Assembly: GCF_001039355.2 (NCBI RefSeq)
Contig: NW_019775461.1
Coordinates: 294,034 to 343,057, forward strand
Direction of reading: 5' to 3'
DNA length: 49,024 bases
Source: Lingula anatina
Lineage: Eukaryota; Brachiopoda; Lingulata; Lingulida; Lingulidae
A program made the translations under genes and the position numbers. Numbering within the stretch: position 1 is the first letter of the stretch; each line of letters starts with the position of its first letter. Below, in pieces: positions 14,301 through 29,975 of the stretch. Below the pieces are notes generated by a model, which had not been told where the DNA came from, did not search any database, and saw only the letters and a program-made list of their open reading frames with translations.

Positions 14301-16439
14301 ACTATTTAAAGTAGAACATCTGCCATTTGTTAGGAAGTGAATAATGTCTAACATCTCAGGAAACATTTAGAATGTTAATTCATTAAAAAGGTTTTGTCTA
14401 CTTTTGCAGTGTCACTAGGTTTTAAGAAATTGAAAAAAAAACTTCATTATTTCTTTGGCACAGGTCATTGTTTTTAGTTGTTTCATGTTTTTGTAATGTT
14501 CTAGCTATTAATAAAATCTTCAATTCAGATGCATACATGATTAGCTTGACGGTGTGCTGACAGGCCACAGTTAAATGTTTTTCCCCGAACTGCATTCTAA
14601 TAGAAAGTAATTTACAAAACCTTTGTTATCAGGCACTGTGAAAAAATATACCTGTTGGTCAGGACATACAGTAAAATAAATATGCATCTCGTAATAACCT
14701 CTTACTGCAGTTTAATTTTTGCGAATATGACTTACAAATATTATCCTGAAGGGTTGCTATTTTTAAAACTTTCATTACTAAAACAGCTGCAACCTTTGTT
14801 ACTAAATTAGAAAATTTCCCCATGCAAGCAAGGCATAAATTAAAAAAAAATTCCATGGTTTACACAAAAAGCTAGACACACAGCTTAGATAAATAGATTT
14901 ACACTAAGAGATTTATAAAAGTAGCATATGCAATTAAATCTTTAACTTCATTTTTCACTTTTCTGTTTTTTCAAGCGGACCTACATATTGAGAATGAATG
15001 GCTATATTGACATAATAACTTTATAAGACAGAATTAGTCAAATTCATATGAACTAATTCATATAAACGCAAAAATTCATTTTGGGCACTTCCTCCGTTAC
15101 TGGCAGCCTTGCATTCACTGTTCATGTCCTTTTTTTAAATATTTATCCGCCCACTTCACGTGAAGTTATAACTCGAAGTCGTACTCGTAGTCTGAACTCG
15201 ATTAGAATATTTCCATTCAACGTTGAATGCAATATATACCAAACTCACCTGCACAAGAGACATCCAGCAACGAGATAAGGAACAAAATGATTGCTGATAA
15301 AATCATCCTCGCTGAACACATCTTCATTCGTTGTAGCACCAAAACACTAGGGAAGATCAGGGGAAATACCCCGGGTAAATATTCATCACATTCCACCATA
15401 CATGTTCCGTCACTTCACACACAATTTGACACAAACTTTGTTTGTTCGCGTGAAATCACGCGTGGAGCACTTGTTCCGAAAGACGGCGCACATTGCCGAG
15501 CTTCTTACAAGACAAGCCAGTCTGAAGTTAGACCCACGTTNTACAAAACTTCATTATTTCTTTTGCACAGGTCATTGTTTTTAGTTGTTTCATGTTTTTG
15601 TAATGTTCTAGCCATTAATAAAATCTTCACTTCAGATGCATACATGATTAGCTTGACGGTGTGCTGACAGGCCACAGTTAAATGTTTTTCCCGAACTGCA
15701 TTCTAATAGAAAGTAATTTACAAAACCTTTGTTATCAGGCACTGAGAAAAAATATACCTGTTGGTCAGGACATATGTGTCAGTAAAATAAACATGCATCT
15801 CGTAATAACCTCTTACTGCAGTTTAATTTTTGCGAATATTACTTACAAATATTATCCTGAAGGGTTGCTATTTTTAAAACTTTCATTACTAAAACAGCTG
15901 CAACCTTCGTTACTTAATCAGAAAATTTCCCCATGCAAGCAAGGCATGAATTAAACAAAATTCCATGGTTTACACAAAAAGCTAGACACACTGCTTAGAT
16001 AAATAGATTTACACTACAAAAGATTTATAAAAGTAGCATACGCAAATAAATCTTTAACTTCATTTTTCACTTTTCTGTTTTTTCAAACGGACCTATATAT
16101 TGAGAATGAGTGGTTATATTCACATAATAACTTTATATGACAGAATTAGTCAAAGTCATATGTACTAATTCATATAAACGCAAAAATCCATTTTGGACAC
16201 TTCCTCCGTTACTGGCAGCCTTGCATTCACTGTTCATGTCCTTTTTTTAAATATTTATCCGCCCACTTCACGTGAAGTTATAACTCGAAGTCGTACTCGT
16301 AGTCTGAACTCGATTAGAATATTTCCATTCAACGTTGAATGCAATATATACCAAACTCACCTGCACAAGAGACATCCAGCAACGAGATAAGGAACAAAAT
16401 GATTGCTGATAAAATCATCCTCGCTGAACACATCTTCAT
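2809..16439 (-). CDS. CSPG4: Chondroitin sulfate proteoglycan 4 (NG2)-like transmembrane proteoglycan, complete, 3 coding exons
   Basis: Coding exons are 16361-16439 (signal peptide), 6971-11602 and 2809-5303, giving about 2,400 residues; the human protein has about 2,320. Both introns are phase 1 and the codons join cleanly. The order is: signal peptide; laminin-G 1 (about 30-200), opening SLYGNDFLHVP; laminin-G 2 (about 213-396); a short Cys cluster (CSASPCDEGSVC); a long array of CSPG repeats, recognisable by recurring FTQxDI and LxYxH motifs; a membrane span (about 2237-2262, AWVITLVLAVVVTLVLLMIG); and a 137-residue cytoplasmic tail. The tail ends CRITNPVLKDNQYWV, matching the vertebrate NG2 C-terminus with its PDZ-binding QYWV. 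In vertebrates NG2 is a cell-surface matrix, growth-factor and integrin coreceptor; a similar role here is inferred. The ATG at 16437 gives a standard signal peptide, although an in-frame ATG lies upstream at 16509-16511. The first exon is duplicated at 15249-15327, probably by assembly error. Confidence 0.93.
5936..6280. mobile_element. TTAA-flanked MITE-like element with 18-bp perfect terminal inverted repeats
   Basis: The left end reads TTAA then AGGGATAATAACTCTTCG (5940-5957). The right end is its exact reverse complement followed by TTAA (6259-6280). The 345-base element has no coding capacity and lies in the CSPG4 intron 5304-6970. TTAA target duplications are typical of piggyBac-class elements, but TTAA is itself palindromic, so duplication and terminal repeat cannot be separated. 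A 28-base perfect palindrome (6081-6108) sits near its centre. Motifs like AGGGAxATAACTC recur in molluscan repeats as I recall them; no database was consulted. Confidence 0.7.
6971..11602 (-). CDS. CSPG4: CSPG4-like large ectodomain exon (laminin-G domains plus most CSPG repeats)
   Basis: This single 4.6 kb exon is open throughout. On the minus strand it starts after GCTTTCAG and ends before GTGAGT. It carries both laminin-G domains and roughly two-thirds of the CSPG-repeat array. The end splits a Gly codon (VFVHSG) that is completed by the next exon (DASGSFHFQVND), so the intron interrupts one CSPG repeat. Many NxS/T sites and a few acidic Ser-Gly sites could carry N-glycans or glycosaminoglycan, but no attachment site can be assigned by eye. 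Confidence 0.92.
11603..15248 (-). other. First intron of CSPG4
   Basis: AT-rich, without supported coding exons. It contains a cluster of five TAATTA motifs (13238-13660), an imperfect tandem repeat around 14041-14112 (two copies of a CTAAAAA..GCTACAAGGAAAAAAA unit), and the left copy of the 1.1 kb duplication from 14439 onward. Small open frames here show no family features. Confidence 0.6.
13238..13660. promoter_or_regulatory. Cluster of TAATTA (homeodomain-type) motifs, possible enhancer
   Basis: TAATTA occurs at 13238, 13267, 13299, 13518 and 13655. For DNA of this composition about one would be expected in such a stretch. TAATTA is the core site of many homeodomain proteins. The position in a large first intron suits an enhancer, but function is speculative. 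Confidence 0.25.
14439..15540. repeat. Left copy of a 1.1 kb duplication ending at the undetermined base
   Basis: This segment matches 15542-16652. The intronic part carries about 2-3% substitutions and small indels (for example a 5-base difference near 14668 versus 15775). The last 480 bases, including the signal-peptide exon, are almost identical. The copy stops exactly at the N at 15541. Confidence 0.9.
15249..15327 (-). CDS. CSPG4: Second (left) copy of the CSPG4 signal-peptide exon
   Basis: The coding content is identical to the exon at 16361-16439: it starts MKMCSARMILS, has a Leu/Ile-rich core, ends DVSCA and has a phase-1 GTGAGT donor. It would splice to 11602 just as well. Because it sits in the duplicate that ends at the N, it probably represents the same exon assembled twice rather than an alternative first exon. 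Confidence 0.7.
15541..15541. other. Undetermined base marking a contig join
   Basis: This is the only N in the window. The sequence before it (…GACCCACGTT) resumes 1.1 kb later at about 16643-16652, and the sequence after it repeats the DNA from 14439 on. That is the layout expected when two overlapping contig ends are placed end to end. Confidence 0.85.
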
Positions 16440-16652
16440 TCGTTGTAGCACCAAAACACTAGGGAAGATCAGGGGAAATACCCCGGGTAAATATTCATCA
16501 CATTCCACCATACATGTTCCGTCACTTCACACACAATTTGACACAAACTTTGTTTGTTCGCGTGAAATCACGCGTGGAGCACTTGTTCCGAAAGACGGCG
16601 CACATTGCCGAGCTTCTTACAAGACAAGCCAGTCTGAAGTTAGACCCACGTT
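15542..16652. repeat. Right copy of the 1.1 kb duplication
   Basis: The partner of 14439-15540. It continues into unique upstream DNA (16653 on), so it is the copy attached to the CSPG4 promoter. The left copy is the one attached to the rest of the intron. Confidence 0.9.
16361..16439 (-). CDS. CSPG4: CSPG4 first coding exon (signal peptide)
   Basis: The minus strand reads ATG (16437-16439), giving MKMCSARMILS, then a hydrophobic core and DVSCA, followed by a phase-1 GTGAGT donor at 16359-16360. The split Val codon is completed at 11602, giving a mature start VSLYGND that resembles the start of vertebrate NG2. The reading frame stays open upstream to another ATG at 16509-16511, which would add 24 residues. 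Confidence 0.85.
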
Positions 16653-16958
16653 TTTGCCGTTATGTGTAACGTATATTCTTGTTCTATTTTACAGTCGTCA
16701 AGCTCGTATATAATAGTTTAATCACGTTCTTGTATACTTATTTTTGACATTAATGAACATTTCGATTTGCATTTTGACGTTCAAACTCACATTTGAACGC
16801 TAGCGTGTTTTAAAAACTTTGACGTTGACGCCTGTGCAGCTATCAACTTCCGCCAGCTGATGACACAATCCCAGTGCAATATAGATGATGGTAGATCCGT
16901 ATTTTAAGAACTTTTATTTAATGTCCGCCACCTTTTTTAAAAGTATAGGGACATCACA
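16440..16958. promoter_or_regulatory. Shared upstream region of CSPG4 (-) and MPV17L2-like (+)
   Basis: About 520 bases separate the two divergent start codons. The region is richer in CpG than its surroundings (CGCGTG, ACGCGT, GACGGCGC, ACGTTGACGCC near 16558-16830) and has no long open frame beyond the CSPG4 5' extension. A bidirectional promoter is the simplest reading; transcription start sites cannot be placed. Confidence 0.5.
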
Positions 16959-18955
16959 ATGAATGGAGTAAGGTCAATTTACAATCTTATGTTTGGGAGG
17001 CATTTATTTTTAACAAACACAATAAGTGCCGGCGTGTTGTTAGGAGCTGGAGATTCCATTGTTCAGACTTTTGAAGGTAGACGGATAAAAAAGAAAGGTG
17101 GGGAATGGGCAAGAGACTGGAAAAGAACAGGTTTGTGTTTGGTCCTAAAGTTTCCTTATACAACTGCTGGACCTGAATAAACATGCCTCACAACTTGTGG
17201 CCAGTGTTTGGTAGACTACATTTGTATCAGCAGGACTAGAATTATGAAGTACAGGTGTTATATATATTAGTACAGAAGTCCTACCAGTATTAGTTCTGAT
17301 ATGCCACATGCACCGAGCTCTGAATTTGAATAAGTGCAGTCACATTTTCTGACATGTCCCTTTTCATATTTTTGGGGAATGGTCGATGTTTAAGACAATT
17401 TATCTTGTTCCTATTGAAGGACTCAGTGAACATTTACAATACAATACAATAAATTTTATTTCATGTCGGTTATAAATTGAATGGAAACATTAGCTTTACA
17501 GCTATTCTCCGACTGTGGCCCTTTTATTAAGAGACATAATTAAATTTGGAGTTAGCTGAAGTGTGATGGTACATATAGTTACAAAACCGTCTTGTATTGA
17601 AATGCAAATGCGCTTTTATTAATTGCATGTTTTGAATTTGTCCTGTCTCAGGTCGAATGACAGTGGTTGGATTCTTCTTTGGACCCATGGCCCATAAGTA
17701 TTATAAATACCTAGATTGGTGGCTTCCAGGCAGAGACTTTAAGACTATTGCAAAGAAGATTATGGTGGAGCAACTAATAATGTCACCGATGTCACTAGTA
17801 ATTTTCTTTGGCGGTGAGATCAAATTCCTCAAACTAAAATATTTATTTCCTATGCTTTTGTATCCCCTCCTCTTCATTTTCTTGCAGCTTTATATTTTTT
17901 ACAGGTATGGCAGCTGTTTGTCCAGTGTTTTTGGAAGTGTGCTGCAAAATTCTATATGACTGTCCAAAAGGAACCTTTTAGGATCATTGAAAAAAGAATT
18001 GATTGAGGGCTCTAGATTATTTGCCACTGCATTTCAGGTCGTATGGTTACGATTGGGCTAGTCCTGCAAGGCCCAGCCAGTCATGCTTGGTATAGCTTCC
18101 TAGACAGAATTCTGAGAGGGACACAATTTAAAACCATTGCAAAGAAAATACTTCTGGACCAAATATTTGCCTCACCTTTTTTTGCTTTTGGCTTTCTTAT
18201 GGGTAAGCTGAAAGAGGTATCAGAAAAAAAATCTGAATAGGTGTTAAAGGGTTATTTATATCAAAATATGCATTGAAATGTTTGTTTTTATTGTGAACAT
18301 GAAATGGTTTTAACTAGAAATGTTTTGAGATAACCACTTCATGGGGATCATCCAAAATAGCATAAAGTCTTGCAATTTAGCAAAAAATCGATCAAAATGT
18401 TGCAAGATTAAGAGGAGAGAGGGGTGAAAAATAGTGGCAGACTAGCTAGTATGGTGGTGCAACAAATTAAAGCTAACAACTTATTCATGGATATTTATCT
18501 GCTTATACAAATTCACCATGTTTTGTATGCACTTATATGTTGCTTTCTAAGACTTCATTGCTGCTGCATACACAGTTGCAACATTTTCATAAAAATTAAC
18601 CCAATTTCACCCTGATTCTCACCATTTTTTAGTCTCATATATGCCATGGATTTCTAACAGCCTCATTTAAGGCTATTTCAGATGATTTCCATTACCAGTT
18701 TTGCACAAAGATTTAATCATTTCTTTTGTTTTTACATAAAGACTACTTTAGAGCCAAAGAGCACTTGAGTGTTATCACAAATAACTTCTTTTATGTTTAA
18801 GTTAATCTAAACAGACATTTTCTTAATCTTAACTCCTTATGACTTTTATAATTCCTAAACCATAACTGTTAAGGTACATGTTAGCATCAATTTTGATAAA
18901 CCTCACTTCCTCAAAAGTTACTAGTCCAAATTATCCCAATATTGATTATTTTCAA

Positions 18956-19006
<51 letters not shown>

Positions 19007-20382
19007 GGTTTTAGCCGTATGTGTTATTTTTGATGCTAAAACGTGCACTAAAATTTACATGTATATCCTTGACAAAAACTTTTTTTAACACTGTCTGTGT
19101 TTATGTTTTGTTTATACCCTTAGCAAGTACAAGTAGTTACCAACATTTTTTGCATCTTTATTTCTGGTGTTAAATTTGTGAAAAATGACTTCATCAGATA
19201 CTACACAACCAAACTCTTTCTTAATGCACATTTTTGTACAAAAGAAATTACTAGTTTCAATATTGACAACACAAAGTTTATAATTGAAATGTTTGAAATG
19301 TTTAATAGCAATTTAGTTTTTATTATGGTTAAAGCATTGCCTTTCATATTCATTTTTATTATTATCTAGGAATGGGTCTTTTAGAAGGGCAGTCATGGGA
19401 CAAGGGGGTACAGGAATTTAAGTCCAAATTTTGGACAGTTTATATGGTGAGATTCTCAATGCTTACAGCAGGAAAATTGATTTAATAGTTGTCCTTGAAG
19501 TTCATTATTTGTATAGAAAATATTTTCATGACATTTGACTGTGCTAGAGCACTGACTGCACTACAGAGGTAACTTGAAAAATATTTGTGATTGGTGAAAA
19601 AAGATTTTTTCAATAAACATGAAGTGTTTTTAATTGATATATAAAATGGTGTGTTTTACAAGTGAATAAGTAATACACTTGCTGAGCATTGTATGTAAAT
19701 TCTTCATTTTAGGAATTTAAAAAGTAAACACTTTTTCTATGCTCACTTTTTCTATACATACAGGAATATGTATATATAAAGATATAAAGTTCTAGACATA
19801 TATTGATATGTAGTTATGAAATGTCTAAAGCAAGGTTCTATATTCCAGGCTGATTGGACAGTATGGCCAGCTGCTCAGTGCATCAACTTTTATTTTCTAC
19901 CTCCTAAGCTGAGAGTGATATATGTAAACTTTGTAACATTAGGATGGGATGTATTTTTATCATATATAAAGCATGTAAGTTCATTTCTGTGAAATGGTTT
20001 TGTTGGAAGTGTGAAGCAGGAATAATTTTAATGTCTAGCATAATTGTTGACTTTTCTGTTTGGCATCGTTTTTGGTAGAAACGACACTAAACAAAAACGT
20101 GTAAACTTACCATGGTGTAAGAGTATCATACATAACTCATTCAGGCTCTACATATTATCACTTTTATCACCTTATTTATTTTAACTATAGTTTATCATAT
20201 CCCAACATTCATGTATGCATTTGTCACCAAATGTTGTTGCTAGTAGTACAGTAGCATGCACTTTTTTGTTGGAAAAAAAGGCACATTTTAACACAGTAAT
20301 GTAAATCAGGTCAGAAGACTTCTTTTATGTGCATTGTGCTTTAATTTTCTCTTTTTAGGAGTTCAAGAAGGATCAGGATTGA
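16959..20382 (+). CDS. MPV17L2: MPV17L2-like mitochondrial inner-membrane protein with alternative exon 2
   Basis: Exons are 16959-17130, then 17652-17813 or 18038-18202, then 19370-19446, 19849-19974 and 20359-20382. With one version of exon 2 the product is 186 or 187 residues; human MPV17L2 has 206. Family marks are the N-terminal [17 protein letters not shown], the [11 protein letters not shown] segment, the [17 protein letters not shown] block and [17 protein letters not shown]. Mpv17/PMP22-family proteins are four-span inner-membrane proteins, and MPV17L2 supports mitoribosome assembly in mammals. The two exon-2 forms are both bounded by phase-1 splice sites and encode the same domain segment (see separate entries). 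The start is the first ATG after the divergent promoter and gives the expected N-terminus. AATAAA follows at 20543-20548. The gene converges on KRI1. Confidence 0.9.
17652..17813 (+). CDS. MPV17L2: MPV17L2-like exon 2, version a
   Basis: Begins after TGTCTCAG and ends before GTGAGA. It encodes [20 protein letters not shown], then [17 protein letters not shown] and MVEQLIMSP. The LDWWLPG and HKYYKY residues depart from the more usual GPxxHxWYxxLDR pattern. Splice phase is 1 at both ends. Confidence 0.8.
18038..18202 (+). CDS. MPV17L2: MPV17L2-like exon 2, version b
   Basis: Begins after GCATTTCAG and ends before GTAAGC. It encodes [20 protein letters not shown], then [18 protein letters not shown] and LLDQIFASP. 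It keeps the family GPxxHxWYxxLDR pattern, shares FKTIAKKI with version a, and has phase 1 at both ends. Using both versions together would keep the frame but would repeat one membrane segment. Confidence 0.8.
18957..19006. repeat. (TTA)n microsatellite
   Basis: About 50 bases of perfect TTA repeat in the intron after exon 2b of the MPV17L2-like gene. Confidence 0.95.
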
Positions 20383-20542
20383 TGACAGTTCTTAGATTTT
20401 GGTTATGTAGGCAAGAATTACCACATCAGGGTGAAAAGTTCTCTACCACCTTAGACCAGAAACTTCCATGTATGACGTTGTTAGGTCCAGAAATATTGAA
20501 AATAATTATTTCCTCTTAAATGTTTTAGCATTGAGATAAGTC

Positions 20543-20548
20543 AATAAA
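20543..20548 (+). promoter_or_regulatory. MPV17L2-like poly(A) signal
   Basis: AATAAA 161 bases after the TGA at 20380-20382. Confidence 0.55.
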
Positions 20549-20865
20549 TTTTAAACATCTCTGTCTGCATTGGACATTTGGATTTCACTCAAAATGTATA
20601 CAGATCGATTACCTGTAGTAATATCCAGGTTACTCATGTAACCTGCAGGCCGCGTATGTATGTATCTCAGATGATTTGTAGTGTCCATAAAGATTTGGTG
20701 TGCTATTTATTCAATCAGGGACTTATTGGCATTATTATTAATGATATTTTATTATAGGGATTTAATAGCTGCAATGTTATAAATTTTGCATATTTCAAAA
20801 TATATGTAAATGTTTGTTCTTGATGTATTTATTGTTATTCAACAACTTTTATATTTCATGTTGAT

Positions 20866-20929
20866 ATAATGTCTTTGAAACTGAATCGTGCAAATGTGAT
20901 TTCCCATCACATGAAATGCGCACATAATA
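20866..20929. repeat. Dispersed 64-bp repeat, copy 1
   Basis: It matches 22638-22701 with a single mismatch (TTTCCC versus TTTGCC). It contains an imperfect hairpin, with TGTGAT facing ATCACA and GTGC facing GCAC. It lies between the converging MPV17L2-like and KRI1 genes. Confidence 0.85.
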
Positions 20930-21256
20930 TATCATATTACATTACAAGAAATATTTGTTCACTTATTGCAAAAAAAAAAATTTTTATATTCCTCATTGTT
21001 TATGGAGAACCCACATTTAATCTTTGGAGAAAGAGATGAAGTAACTTAAATGTAATGTAACAGTTATGGTTGTAATTGTTATTCAGTTATTAAAGGTCCA
21101 AATAGCTAAACCTGTATGTTTATTGGATCTTCTAGTCATGCTAGTTTTGCAGTGAACTGAGTGCTAGGCATAAAGAAGGAATTAAAAATCAATTCTGCAA
21201 CAAAGTCGATTGCATACAACAGTTAGTAGTATTTTAGAACTACTGTAATTATACAT

Positions 21257-21262
21257 TTTATT
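21257..21262 (-). promoter_or_regulatory. KRI1 poly(A) signal
   Basis: AATAAA on the minus strand, 113 bases past the KRI1 stop. A further minus-strand AATAAA lies at 21117-21122. Confidence 0.55.
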
Positions 21263-21374
21263 TTTCATATGATAATAAATAATAGATCTTTAAAATGAGC
21301 ATTTGCATAACTATTCAAGTACTGGTAGTCTTGTTGCTAATCATTTCTTTCAAAGACTGTTCAAATGAAGCATG

Positions 21375-29057
<7,683 letters not shown>

Positions 29058-29975
29058 GCTGTTCCACACTTCCGCTATGTTGCATCTTGGGAGTTATTTG
29101 CAGACGTCGCCTTCCGGCGTGGGGGATTCGGAAGATTAATTTATAATTATGGTCAATAAAGGATAATAAGAACGGCAGTGTGGAGCATAAGGGCCTGTAT
29201 CTCATTTAATACTGGTATGGTTTATGAAAAACACTATTTGTACGATCAGTATTTTGGTCACTACTGTATGAGAAAACGGTCAGAAACACGTCCAACAATC
29301 GTGTGAAATCGTGTGTACTGACTGTGTGTACTCCTTCTTGCCGCCGAGTACTGGTGATTTTCTACAAAAAGCTAGTTAATTACCACCACTGAAAGTTTAA
29401 TTCAATAACTACAAGATCTGAAATAAAGATGTGCGAGTAAAAATTGGATGAGATTGGATAAATTTTTGGTCTCCATCACTTTTAATTTACTTGATATTTG
29501 TAAAACCACTCATATATTTGGTGTAATATTTATGAACTTTCTAGGCAACAAATTATACTTGTTAATGAAATTAGAATTATGCTTTAGTTTCCTGTGTTGG
29601 GTACCCTACAGTCTATGGCGGTCAAGTCTATGGATGTAGATAATGTACATAATTTATAATACTTTGAACCTAAGATCTAATATACCGTTTATTAGATCTT
29701 AGTTTGAACATACAGGGTATATAGTACTGGTACATGGAATGATGTACATGTATATTTTTTGTTTGTGTCAAGAATATAAATGCACATATAAAAATATTTG
29801 GTAGAATTCAGTGAAAAACCAACATGGCAGTCTCACCCTGAGACCTATCACCTGGTTTGATTGTCACTGAATGCATTGTAGCATTTTATATTGAATTCAC
29901 TGAATGATTAAGAATCCACTCAGTTATGTTTTTGTACCTGTCCTCAATTTTATTTTTTCAGAGTTGTGAAGCAGG
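29058..29975. promoter_or_regulatory. Divergent KRI1/PIGG upstream region
   Basis: 918 bases between start codons. The part next to KRI1 is CpG-rich and holds ETS-like CTTCCG sites (29069-29074, 29111-29116) and a palindromic GACGTC (29103-29108), typical of housekeeping promoters. PIGG has an acceptor (TTTTTTCAG, ending 29960) just before its start codon, so a non-coding first exon must lie upstream; a possible donor is ACTGGTATGG near 29211. A small hairpin element sits at 29663-29709. Confidence 0.5.
29663..29709. mobile_element. 33-bp hairpin flanked by 7-bp direct repeats
   Basis: TTTGAAC (29663-29669) is followed at once by a 13-base stem (CTAAGATCTAATA), a 7-base loop, the exact complement of the stem (29690-29702), and TTTGAAC again (29703-29709). 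The abutting direct repeats look like a target-site duplication around a minimal palindromic insert, possibly a MITE remnant. Confidence 0.5.

Noticed and set aside
15249-16439. Two alternative first exons for CSPG4
   Set aside because: The coding parts are identical and the duplication ends at the N, so an assembly artefact explains it better than alternative promoters.
15227-16713. Plus-strand open frames repeated in both copies of the 1.1 kb duplication
   Set aside because: They run antisense to the CSPG4 signal exon and its upstream region, have no family features, and are repeated only because the segment is duplicated.
17434-17460. ACAAT repeats followed by AATAAATTTTATT as a SINE tail (similar string at 48191-48207)
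   Set aside because: The shared string is short and A/T-rich, and no element body could be aligned between the two sites.
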